Position numbers and translations under genes: made by a program. A stretch of 64,000 nucleotides of DNA from Anisus vortex (Eukaryota > Mollusca > Gastropoda > Planorbidae). Below are positions 1 to 13,300 of the stretch, in pieces. Below the pieces are notes generated by a model. The model was given only the letters and a program-made list of their open reading frames with translations. It did not search any database and was not told where the DNA came from. Where the stretch lies: contig CASBPS010000110.1 in NCBI GenBank assembly GCA_949126835.1, positions 204,001-268,000 on the forward strand, read 5' to 3'. Every line of letters begins with the position of its first letter. The first letter of the stretch is position 1.

Positions 1-3000
1 AATGTGCCAGTCTTATGGAATATGTCCATCCAACAGCACATGTCTTAACTCTGAGTCTGTACCTGTTTGTCAAGGTATCTAGCTCCTACTGAATTTTAAT
101 TTAAAGAAAAGGATAGACCTAAGCAAAAAATCATTAACTGTTTAGGGATTTGTTAGCGTATTTTTTTTTATTCTCAAGGTATATTTTTTTTAGACATTAT
201 GCTACTCAAACGTATAGATTCATTTTTCAATCATTTACATATAAAATGTGAGCAATAATGAAAAAATGTATTGAAAAAAATATTTTCATATTTAACATGC
301 TGACAAAACTATTTCTAGCAATATGTGAAGAAGGCATGTATGCTTTGAAAGAGAAATGTGTGGCTTGTGATGAAGGAAAAACCACTTTAGCCAAAGGTGC
401 CAATTCACACCATTACTGTATAGGTAAGTGAAAGAGGTCCCTACTATTTTGTGTTTCAGCTGGTTTAAATAGAGCATATAAGGATAGCTTGTTGGTACTG
501 ATTTATCATTTGATGAATTGATACATTTATATAACATATTGTCATTTGGATGTCTAGAAAAATGCAAGCCTGGTTACTACATGACTCTTGACAAACTGAC
601 CTGTGAGCCTTGTCCACAAGATATGTATTGGAGCTATGCAGACAATTCATGCCATGTCTGTCCATACACTTCATTCAACTCTACCTCTTGCCTAGAAGGA
701 GATTGTAAGTAACTTGAATTATGCACCGGATTCTTATTGACATGTAAATAAAGTTCATTGATGATAGGTGGGTATTTTATTAACACTTTGTGAGTGTTCT
801 CTTCCAGGGAGGACCGTCAGCAATCCACTGGTCAACATTGAAATGAATCTCACCATATTGACACCAAAATGTCTGAAAGATGATCCCCAATACTTCAATA
901 ACATAGATGAAAGAGAACTAGTTCGGCTCATGGCCACACAAAGCTATGCATATTCTAGGTAATGCATTACTGATTGTAAAGAAATGTAAATGTTTTACAC
1001 AATTCTGCTTACTCCTAACCCATAAAAAAGAAAGACATTAGAAATGTGTTGTTTTTTTTCTGTTGTTTGTTGTACTGGTGTAATAATGTCATATCTACAT
1101 CTTTCAGTCGATTTTGTTCACCATATGTCGGCTGTGACAATGTACTTGTAAGTTATGCTGATAACGCCATCTGTGTGCCTGATTCATCCTGCACTGCTAA
1201 TGAGACATGCAAATTATTCCATACTGGTGTTCACTTGGGCGTCTACCATATTGGGTAAGATGATATTCTAAGCATTGTTTTAAAATTGATTAAGCACAAT
1301 GAAAGCCAAAAGTGACTTGCCCCCCATGTGCACTCAAAGGAATCTTCTCGGACAATGCAAATACATTAGTTTTTTTTCTCACTTTAGGAGCTATTTAACC
1401 TCAGCCAGCCAGTATAATGGTCATGATCAAAGCTCAGTAGACATGCTGATGAGAAATCTCTACGATACTTCACAATTATATCTTTGGATTCCAGCTATGG
1501 TATTTAAACATTTGAGAGCTTTTACTTCATATAAGTACTTTTGGTACACTTGGACCATTTTCTTTATGTTCATTTATCTCTTTACTCATGATTGTATTCT
1601 TGTAAAACCTTTCATTTAACCAACTGTTTTCAATTACCAACAGAACTACGCAGCCATTAGACTGGAGCAGCCTTTCAAAATCAAAGTATCTACCATAGGT
1701 AAGCTTTTTTACATCCCCTACCTTTATCCAAGAAAAAAACTAGCTGTAGAGTGGAAATTTGTTAAGACTAGAAAAAAAACTGTGTTACCTGTTAATGTAC
1801 ATAACGGTGTTATAATGTCTTACTCAGATGATGCCACTAAACAAATGCTCTATATCAGACATACCATATGGTATTACAATGATCCATACAGGATACTAGA
1901 GGTAAAAGAAAAAAAAGTTCTCACTTTTTTTTTATTTTTAAATTATTTGTTTAATCAAAGAATTGTTTTTAGTTACAAGCTTTCATTAAATCTCTATCAT
2001 TTCTTAGGTTTTGAACACAATTTTCAAAAGTTTACCAGAGTTCATTAGAGCCTACCTAGTCGGTAACTATGGGTAAGTGTGGAAACCATCTTTTTTATTG
2101 AAAGAATGCAATGTGGCTTTATTTATATTTGTAAAAAAAAAAATTACATATTCATCGCCCTCTTTCAAACAGGAATAATTGCAATATTAATGGATGCTTC
2201 TATACATCGGAGTATGAAATTTGGCTTCGTAAAGACATTGATGACGCCCTACTGAGAAAAATTGCAGAAACAATGGTTTTGTCTCATGAAAATCTTCAAG
2301 GCAATCTCACGGGACCATTGTCTTTGTTCAAGACACAGACAGAAAGAGCCGAAGGAATTCAAGGTGAGAACATGTTGAGTTACTCATTATTTGCACAACT
2401 CAATCAGCCATGGACAAAAAAGTCTTCCATGCATATTATTCCTGAATAGATCCTGTGTAGACTATTATAGTAGAAGCATTCGCAATAAGTTTAACATTTT
2501 GAAATGTTCATGACAACAGTGAGCTATTATTTATAATTGTTGTTTTTCTTCAACATGCAGCAATCAACTGGAAAGAATTGATCAACAGTCTTTCAGTTGC
2601 TCAATTCTTCTGCAGTGGAGGAAATTTCATCATCTCTGACAATGGCAATATGAATTATGATTGTGTTGAAGGTAAGGTAGAAACTATCTCTAAACTTTAT
2701 TACTGGTGCACTCTTTGTAAGAGATATACAGATAATAAAATAATTGTCTCTTTTGTTTTGTTGCAACAACAGCATGTGGCAATTGGACATGGGGAGAAAA
2801 CTGCACAGAAAAATGCAACTGTACCCAAAACAACACAGTGGTTTGTGAAAAAAATCAAGGCACATGCAGGTGTACATCTGACTTTGAAGGTGCATCATGT
2901 GAGAAAATCTTAGATCGATGCTCTCTATACGCTCCTTGTGACCAGCATTCAGATTGTGTGAACAGAGTTGGTTATTACGAGTGTCGCTGTCATGAAGGCT

Positions 3001-4359
3001 TTAAACACAATCCTAACAACCCCAACATTTGTGAAGGTATAGTTTTTCTCTTTAATATATCCTGTGGTTTAAATTTCATTTAGGATGTGCCATGAGTCTA
3101 ATCACTATTTTCTCTTTATAGCATGCAGTGGCTTGACCTTTGGATCTGATTGTAACTCTACATGTAACTGCCACCCAGAAAATACAGAAAGCTGTGACAG
3201 CATTACAGGAAATTGTACCTGTAAGCCAGGATTTTACACTGCCTCTTGTGAACGGGACATCGATGAATGCAATCAAACTTCTAGCCCTTGTGCTGAAAAC
3301 TTGAAATGTTACAACACTTATGGAAGTTTTCTTTGTAAGTATTTGTGAAAAGTGTGTCATATTATTTACTTATCAGCAAGTGGCGTAAACATATTTGATT
3401 TTGTAGAATTTTAAGGTAGCTGAAGTTATCTTTCAAAAGATATATTTTTCTGTTCTATTGATTGGGCCATCACTGAATTGTGTGTGAGGCTTTAGCTTAT
3501 CAGTCAAGTTTCTATCTTTGTTAAATATATTTCTGAACCTAATAGTTTTGAGATTTTAAATTTGTCTTGTGTTGATCTGATATGTTTTGTTTATTTTTCT
3601 ATTTCGCAGGCATTGAAAAGTTTGGTGAGTTGCATTGAATGTTTGTCTAGTAACATGAAATACATTAAAGCTATCTCGTACAGAGTTAAACTGTAGAGCC
3701 TTTGCTAATTAAATTATTTGCTTTATGGCTTTTAGTAGACAAATTCATTTTTTTAAAATCTGTTACAGTATACATCAGAGTTACTTTAGCTCAATCACCT
3801 CCAATGGTCTACACCGATGAGATTGTCTCTCAGTTTCAACAGAGTTTACAGTCTTGGCTGGATCAGTATTATTATACAACCTTTAGAACAATTGTAACAC
3901 CCTATAGCACTCAATATAGGTACAAGTTATTTGATGATAAAGTAGTATTTTTAGAAGTATATATAGTTTCTTAGGTAAATCAATCTCGATCATGTTGGGC
4001 CAACTTTTTCACAATATGTCTCTAAAATCTGTTCATCCACAGCACACTGACCACAGACATCTTGTATAATGTCATCACTGTGTACGGCAGCCAATCTATT
4101 GACTCTTACATGATGTATTTCATTTACAACCGTTTCATTACTGCCTCCCCAACAATAACAGTCAATGGAACTGACTTTGACATACTGTCCTTTAAAGTTT
4201 ATGAGACTCAGGAGGAAGCTCGGCTAGACTTGAATCCTAAAAGTATGTTTTTGGGACAAAATTAAACTAATCTTATTTTAGAACAAATGAACCGAACATG
4301 GTTGTTTAATGTTAGAAAGAACACTGATAACTTTTCCTTTTCTCCATTACAATCCACAG
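1..4359 (+). CDS. Module copy C1 (reference copy, exons 1-16)
   Basis: Exons: 1-74 (partial), 319-423, 558-704, 808-958, 1108-1254, 1388-1499, 1644-1698, 1828-1901, 2008-2072, 2173-2363, 2561-2671, 2773-3036, 3122-3334, 3610-3624, 3769-3919, 4043-4242. Exons 1-3 give a Cys-rich stretch with CxxC spacing like ephrin-receptor/GCC2-GCC3 modules (key motifs CVACDEGKT, CEPCPQ, CHVCPY). Exons 4-11 give about 302 residues I cannot assign to a family. Exon 12 holds a laminin-type EGF plus an EGF. Exon 13 holds a laminin-type EGF plus a calcium-binding EGF (DIDEC). Exon 14 is a 15-nt microexon. Exons 15-16 give ~117 residues resembling a SEA domain (weak; VYGSQS near the expected cleavage-loop position). 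Exons 10 and 11 carry the R and D variants. Many N-x-S/T sites fit an extracellular chain. Confidence 0.88.
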
Positions 4360-7300
4360 TATACAAAATGTGCCAGTCTTATGGAATATGTCCATCCAAC
4401 AGCACATGTCTTAACTCTGAGTCTGTACCTGTTTGTCAAGGTATCTAGCTCCTACTGAATTTTAATTTAAAGAAAAGGATAGACCTAAGCAAAAAATCAT
4501 TAACTGTTTAGGGATTTGTTAGCGTATTTTTTTTTATTCTCAAGGTATATTTTTTTTAGACATTATGCTACTCAAACGTATAGATTCATTTTTCAATCAT
4601 TTACATATAAAATGTGAGCAATAATGCAAAAATGTATTGAAAAAAATATTTTCATATTTAACATGCTGACAAAACTATTTCTAGCAATATGTGAAGAAGG
4701 CATGTATGCTTTGAAAGAGAAATGTGTGGCTTGTGATGAAGGAAAAACCACTTTAGCCAAAGGTGCCAATTCACACCATTACTGTATAGGTAAGTGAAAG
4801 AGGTCCCTACTATTTTGTGTTTCAGCTGGTTTAAATAGAGCATATAAGGATAGCTTGTTGGTACTGATTTATCATTTGATGAATTGATACATTTATATAA
4901 CATATTGTCATTTGGATGTCTAGAAAAATGCAAGCCTGGTTACTACATGACTCTTGACAAACTGACCTGTGAGCCTTGTCCACAAGATATGTATTGGAGC
5001 TATGCAGACAATTCATGCCATGTCTGTCCATACACTTCATTCAACTCTACCTCTTGCCTAGAAGGAGATTGTAAGTAACTTGAATTATGCACCGGATTCT
5101 TATTGACATGTAAATAAAGTTCATTGATGATAGGTGGGTATTTTATTAACACTTTGTGAGTGTTCTCTTCCAGGGAGGACCGTCAGCAATCCACTGGTCA
5201 ACATTGAAATGAATCTCACCATATTGACACCAAAATGTCTGAAAGATGATCCCCAATACTTCAATAACATAGATGAAAGAGAACTAGTTCGGCTCATGGC
5301 CACACAAAGCTATGCATATTCTAGGTAATGCATTACTGATTGTAAAGAAATGTAAATGTTTTACACAATTCTGCTTACTCCTAACCCATAAAAAAGAAAG
5401 ACATTAGAAATGTGTTGTTTTTTTTCTGTTGTTTGTTGTACTGGTGTAATAATGTCATATCTACATCTTTCAGTCGATTTTGTTCACCATATGTCGGCTG
5501 TGACAATGTACTTGTAAGTTATGCTGATAACGCCATCTGTGTGCCTGATTCATCCTGCACTGCTAATGAGACATGCAAATTATTCCATACTGGTGTTCAC
5601 TTGGGCGTCTACCATATTGGGTAAGATGATATTCTAAGCATTGTTTTAAAATTGATTAAGCACAATGAAAGCCAAAAGTGACTTGCCCCCCATGTGCACT
5701 CAAAGGAATCTTCTCGGACAATGCAAATACAATAGTTTTTTTTTCTCACTTTAGGAGCTATTTAACCTCAGCCAGCCAGTATAATGGTCATGATCAAAGC
5801 TCAGTAGACATGCTGATGAGAAATCTCTACGATACTTCACAATTATATCTTTGGATTCCAGCTATGGTATTTAAACATTTGAGAGCTTTTACTTCATATA
5901 AGTACTTTTGGTACACTTGGACCATTTTCTTTATGTTCATTTATCTCTTTACTCATGATTGTATTCTTGTAAAACCTTTCATTTAACCAACTGTTTTCAA
6001 TTACCAACAGAACTACGCAGCCATTAGACTGGAGCAGCCTTTCAAAATCAAAGTATCTACCATAGGTAAGCTATTTTACATCCCCTACCTTTATCCAAGA
6101 AAAAAACTAGCTGTAGAGTGGAAATTTGTTAAGACTAGAAAAAAAACTGTGTTACCTGTTAATGTACATAACGGTGTTATAATGTCTTACTCAGATGATG
6201 CCACTAAACAAATGCTCTATATCAGACATACCATATGGTATTACAATGATCCATACAGGATACTAGAGGTAAAAGAAAAAAAAGTTCTCACATTTTTTTA
6301 TTTTTAAATTATTTGTTTAATCAAAGAATTGTTTTTAGTTACAAGCTTTTATTAAATCTCTATCATTTCTTAGGTTTTGAACACAATTTTCAAAAGTTTA
6401 CCAGAGTTCATTAGAGCCTACCTAGTCGGTAACTATGGGTAAGTGTGGAAACCATCTTTTTTATTGAAAGAATGCAATGTGGCTTTATTTATATTTGTAA
6501 AAAATAAAATTACATATTCATCGCCCTCTTTCAAACAGGAATAATTGCAATATTAATGGATGCTTCTATACATCGGAGTATGAAATTTGGCTTCATAAAG
6601 ACATTGATGACGCCCTACTGAGAAAAATTGCAGAAACAATGGTTTTGTCTCATGAAAATCTTCAAGGCAATCTCACGGGACCATTGTCTTTGTTCAAGAC
6701 ACAGACAGAAAGAGCCGAAGGAATTCAAGGTGAGAACATGTTGAGTTACTCATTATTTGCACAACTCAATCAGCCATGGACAAAAAAGTCTTCCATGCAT
6801 ATTATTCCTGAATAGATCCTGTGTAGACTATTATAGTAGAAGCATTCGCAATAAGTTTAACATTTTGAAATGTTCATGACAACAGTGAGCTATTATTTAT
6901 AATTGTTGTTTTTCTTCAACATGCAGCAATCAACTGGAAAGAATTGATCAACAGTCTTTCAGTTGCTCAATTCTTCTGCAGTGGAGGAAATTTCATCATC
7001 TCTGACAATGGCAATATGAATTATGATTGTGTTGAAGGTAAGGTAGAAACTATCTCTAAACTTTATTACTGGTGCACTCTTTGTAAGAGATATACAGATA
7101 ATAAAATAATTGTCTCTTTTGTTTTGTTGCAACAACAGCATGTGGCAATTGGACATGGGGAGAAAACTGCACAGAAAAATGCAACTGTACCCAAAACAAC
7201 ACAGTGGTTTGTGAAAAAAATCAAGGCACATGCAGGTGTACATCTGACTTTGAAGGTGCATCATGTGAGAAAATCTTAGATCGATGCTCTCTATACGCTC

Positions 7301-10300
7301 CTTGTGACCAGCATTCAGATTGTGTGAACAGAGTTGGTTATTACGAGTGTCGCTGTCATGAAGGCTTTAAACACAATCCTAACAACCCCAACATTTGTGA
7401 AGGTATAGTTTTTCTCTTTAATATATCCTGTGGTTTAAATTTCATTTAGGATGTGCCATGAGTCTAATCACTATTTTCTCTTTATAGCATGCAGTGGCTT
7501 GACCTTTGGATCTGATTGTAACTCTACATGTAACTGCCACCCAGAAAATACAGAAAGCTGTGACAGCATTACAGGAAATTGTACCTGTAAGCCAGGATTT
7601 TACACTGCCTCTTGTGAACGGGACATCGATGAATGCAATCAAACTTCTAGCCCTTGTGCTGAAAACTTGAAATGTTACAACACTTATGGAAGTTTTCTTT
7701 GTAAGTATTTGTGAAAAGTGTGTCATATTATTTACTTATCAGCAAGTGGCGTAAACATATTTGATTTTGTAGAATTTTAAGGTAGCTGAAGTTATCTTTC
7801 AAAAGATATATTTTTCTGTTCTATTGATTGGGCCATCACTGAATTGTGTGTGAGGCTTTAGCTTATCAGTCAAGTTTCTATCTTTGTTAAATATATTTCT
7901 GAGATTTTAAATTTGTCTTGTGTTGATCTGATATGTTTTGTTTATTTTTCTATTTCGCAGGCATTGAAAAGTTTGGTGAGTTGCATTGAATGTTTGTCTA
8001 GTAACATGAAATACATTAAAGCTATCTCGTACAGAGTTAAACTGTAGAGCCTTTGCTAATTAAATTATTTGCTTTATGGCTTTTAGTAGACAAATTCATT
8101 TTTTTAAAATCTGTTACAGTATACATCAGAGTTACTTTAGCTCAATCACCTCCAATGGTCTACACCGATGAGATTGTCTCTCAGTTTCAACAGAGTTTAC
8201 AGTCTTGGCTGGATCAGTATTATTATACAACCTTTAGAACAATTGTAACACCCTATAGCACTCAATATAGGTACAAGTTATTTGATGATAAAGTAGTATT
8301 TTTAGAAGTATATATAGTTTCTTAGGTAAATCAATCTCGATCATGTTGGGCCAACTTTTTCACAATATGTCTCTAAAATCTGTTCATCCACAGCACACTG
8401 ACCACAGACATCTTGTATAATGTCATCACTGTGTACGGCAGCCAATCTATTGACTCTTACATGATGTATTTCATTTACAACCGTTTCATTACTGCCTCCC
8501 CAACAATAACAGTCAATGGAACTGACTTTGACATACTGTCCTTTAAAGTTTATGAGACTCAGGAGGAAGCTCGGCTAGACTTGAATCCTAAAAGTATGTT
8601 TTTGGGACAAAATTAAACTAATCTTATTTTAGAACAAATGAACCGAACATGGTTGTTTAATGTTAGAAAGAACACTGATAACTTTTCCTTTTCTCCATTA
8701 CAATCCACAGTATACAAAATGTGCCAGTCTTATGGAATATGTCCATCCAACAGCACATGTCTTAACTCTGAGTCTGTACCTGTTTGTCAAGGTATCTAGC
8801 TCCTACTGAATTTTAATTTAAAGAAAAGGATAGACCTAAGCAAAAAATCATTAACTGTTTAGGGATTTGTTAGCGTATTTTTTTTTATTCTCAAGGTATA
8901 TTTTTTTTAGACATTATGCTACTCAAACGTATAGATTCATTTTTCAATCATTTACATATAAAATGTGAGCAATAATGAAAAAATGTATTGAAAAAAATAT
9001 TTTCATATTTAACATGCTGACAAAACTATTTCTAGCAATATGTGAAGAAGGCATGTATGCTTTGAAAGAGAAATGTGTGGCTTGTGATGAAGGAAAAACC
9101 ACTTTAGCCAAAGGTGCCAATTCACACCATTACTGTATAGGTAAGTGAAAGAGGTCCCTACTATTTTGTGTTTCAGCTGGTTTAAATAGAGCATATAAGG
9201 ATAGCTTGTTGGTACTGATTTATCATTTGATGAATTGATACATTTATATAACATATTGTCATTTGGATGTCTAGAAAAATGCAAGCCTGGTTACTACATG
9301 ACTCTTGACAAACTGACCTGTGAGCCTTGTCCACAAGATATGTATTGGAGCTATGCAGACAATTCATGCCATGTCTGTCCATACACTTCATTCAACTCTA
9401 CCTCTTGCCTAGAAGGAGATTGTAAGTAACTTGAATTATGCACCGGATTCTTATTGACATGTAAATAAAGTTCATTGATGACAGGTGGGTATTTTATTAA
9501 CACTTTGTGAGTGTTCTCTTCCAGGGAGGACCGTCAGCAATCCACTGGTCAACATTGAAATGAATCTCACCATATTGACACCAAAATGTCTGAAAGATGA
9601 TCCCCAATACTTCAATAACATAGATGAAAGAGAACTAGTTCGGCTCATGGCCACACAAAGCTATGCATATTCTAGGTAATGCATTACTGATTGTAAAGAA
9701 ATGTAAATGTTTTACACAATTCTGCTTACTCCTAACCCATAAAAAAGAAAGACATTAGAAATGTGTTGTTTTTTTTCTGTTGTTTGTTGTACTGGTGTAA
9801 TAATGTCATATCTACATCTTTCAGTCGATTTTGTTCACCATATGTCGGCTGTGACAATGTACTTGTAAGTTATGCTGATAACGCCATCTGTGTGCCTGAT
9901 TCATCCTGCACTGCTAATGAGACATGCAAATTATTCCATACTGGTGTTCACTTGGGCGTCTACCATATTGGGTAAGATGATATTCTAAGCATTGTTTTAA
10001 AATTGATTAAGCACAATGAAAGCCAAAAGTGACTTGCCCCCCATGTGCACTCAAAGGAATCTTCTCGGACAATGCAAATACAATAGTTTTTTTTTCTCAC
10101 TTTAGGAGCTATTTAACCTCAGCCAGCCAGTATAATGGTCATGATCAAAGCTCAGTAGACATGCTGATGAGAAATCTCTACGATACTTCACAATTATATC
10201 TTTGGATTCCAGCTATGGTATTTAAACATTTGAGAGCTTTTACTTCATATAAGTACTTTTGGTACACTTGGACCATTTTCTTTATGTTCATTTATCTCTT

Positions 10301-13300
10301 TACTCATGATTGTATTCTTGTAAAACCTTTCATTTAACCAACTGTTTTCAATTACCAACAGAACTACGCAGCCATTAGACTGGAGCAGCCTTTCAAAATC
10401 AAAGTATCTACCATAGGTAAGCTATTTTACATCCCCTACCTTTATCCAAGAAAAAAACTAGCTGTAGAGTGGAAATTTGTTAAGACTAGAAAAAAAACTG
10501 TGTTACCTGTTAATGTACATAACGGTGTTATAATGTCTTACTCAGATGATGCCACTAAACAAATGCTCTATATCAGACATACCATATGGTATTACAATGA
10601 TCCATACAGGATACTAGAGGTAAAAGAAAAAAAAGTTCTCACATTTTTTTATTTTTAAATTATTTGTTTAATCAAAGAATTGTTTTTAGTTACAAGCTTT
10701 TATTAAATCTCTATCATTTCTTAGGTTTTGAACACAATTTTCAAAAGTTTACCAGAGTTCATTAGAGCCTACCTAGTCGGTAACTATGGGTAAGTGTGGA
10801 AACCATCTTTTTTATTGAAAGAATGCAATGTGGCTTTATTTATATTTGTAAAAAATAAAATTACATATTCATCGCCCTCTTTCAAACAGGAATAATTGCA
10901 ATATTAATGGATGCTTCTATACATCGGAGTATGAAATTTGGCTTCATAAAGACATTGATGACGCCCTACTGAGAAAAATTGCAGAAACAATGGTTTTGTC
11001 TCATGAAAATCTTCAAGGCAATCTCACGGGACCATTGTCTTTGTTCAAGACACAGACAGAAAGAGCCGAAGGAATTCAAGGTGAGAACATGTTGAGTTAC
11101 TCATTATTTGCACAACTCAATCAGCCATGGACAAAAAAGTCTTCCATGCATATTATTCCTGAATAGATCCTGTGTAGACTATTATAGTAGAAGCATTCGC
11201 AATAAGTTTAACATTTTGAAATGTTCATGACAACAGTGAGCTATTATTTATAATTGTTGTTTTTCTTCAACATGCAGCAATCAACTGGAAAGAATTGATC
11301 AACAGTCTTTCAGTTGCTCAATTCTTCTGCAGTGGAGGAAATTTCATCATCTCTGACAATGGCAATATGAATTATGATTGTGTTGAAGGTAAGGTAGAAA
11401 CTATCTCTAAACTTTATTACTGGTGCACTCTTTGTAAGAGATATACAGATAATAAAATAATTGTCTCTTTTGTTTTGTTGCAACAACAGCATGTGGCAAT
11501 TGGACATGGGGAGAAAACTGCACAGAAAAATGCAACTGTACCCAAAACAACACAGTGGTTTGTGAAAAAAATCAAGGCACATGCAGGTGTACATCTGACT
11601 TTGAAGGTGCATCATGTGAGAAAATCTTAGATCGATGCTCTCTATACGCTCCTTGTGACCAGCATTCAGATTGTGTGAACAGAGTTGGTTATTACGAGTG
11701 TCGCTGTCATGAAGGCTTTAAACACAATCCTAACAACCCCAACATTTGTGAAGGTATAGTTTTTCTCTTTAATATATCCTGTGGTTTAAATTTCATTTAG
11801 GATGTGCCATGAGTCTAATCACTATTTTCTCTTTATAGCATGCAGTGGCTTGACCTTTGGATCTGATTGTAACTCTACATGTAACTGCCACCCAGAAAAT
11901 ACAGAAAGCTGTGACAGCATTACAGGAAATTGTACCTGTAAGCCAGGATTTTACACTGCCTCTTGTGAACGGGACATCGATGAATGCAATCAAACTTCTA
12001 GCCCTTGTGCTGAAAACTTGAAATGTTACAACACTTATGGAAGTTTTCTTTGTAAGTATTTGTGAAAAGTGTGTCATATTATTTACTTATCAGCAAGTGG
12101 CGTAAACATATTTGATTTTGTAGAATTTTAAGGTAGCTGAAGTTATCTTTCAAAAGATATATTTTTCTGTTCTATTGATTGGGCCATCACTGAATTGTGT
12201 GTGAGGCTTTAGCTTATCAGTCAAGTTTCTATCTTTGTTAAATATATTTCTGAACCTAATAGTTTTGAGATTTTAAATTTGTCTTGTGTTGATCTGATAT
12301 GTTTTGTTTATTTTTCTATTTCGCAGGCATTGAAAAGTTTGGTGAGTTGCATTGAATGTTTGTCTAGTAACATGAAATACATTAAAGCTATCTCGTACAG
12401 AGTTAAACTGTAGAGCCTTTGCTAATTAAATTATTTGCTTTATGGCTTTTAGTAGACAAATTCATTTTTTTAAAATCTGTTACAGTATACATCAGAGTTA
12501 CTTTAGCTCAATCACCTCCAATGGTCTACACCGATGAGATTGTCTCTCAGTTTCAACAGAGTTTACAGTCTTGGCTGGATCAGTATTATTATACAACCTT
12601 TAGAACAATTGTAACACCCTATAGCACTCAATATAGGTACAAGTTATTTGATGATAAAGTAGTATTTTTAGAAGTATATATAGTTTCTTAGGTAAATCAA
12701 TCTCGATCATGTTGGGCCAACTTTTTCACAATATGTCTCTAAAATCTGTTCATCCACAGCACACTGACCACAGACATCTTGTATAATGTCATCACTGTGT
12801 ACGGCAGCCAATCTATTGACTCTTACATGATGTATTTCATTTACAACCGTTTCATTACTGCCTCCCCAACAATAACAGTCAATGGAACTGACTTTGACAT
12901 ACTGTCCTTTAAAGTTTATGAGACTCAGGAGGAAGCTCGGCTAGACTTGAATCCTAAAAGTATGTTTTTGGGACAAAATTAAACTAATCTTATTTTAGAA
13001 CAAATGAACCGAACATGGTTGTTTAATGTTAGAAAGAACACTGATAACTTTTCCTTTTCTCCATTACAATCCACAGTATACAAAATGTGCCAGTCTTATG
13101 GAATATGTCCATCCAACAGCACATGTCTTAACTCTGAGTCTGTACCTGTTTGTCAAGGTATCTAGCTCCTACTGAATTTTAATTTAAAGAAAAGGATAGA
13201 CCTAAGCAAAAAATCATTAACTGTTTAGGGATTTGTTAGCGTATTTTTTTTTATTCTCAAGGTATATTTTTTTTAGACATTATGCTACTCAAACGTATAG

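Noticed and set aside
292..567. 91-codon - strand open frame, repeated in every unit
   Set aside because: It is antisense to exon 2 and its introns and is repeated only because the unit is repeated. No family, no splice logic.
2593..2898. 101-codon - strand open frame, repeated in every unit
   Set aside because: Antisense to exons 11-12. The Cys and His residues come from the complementary EGF codons.
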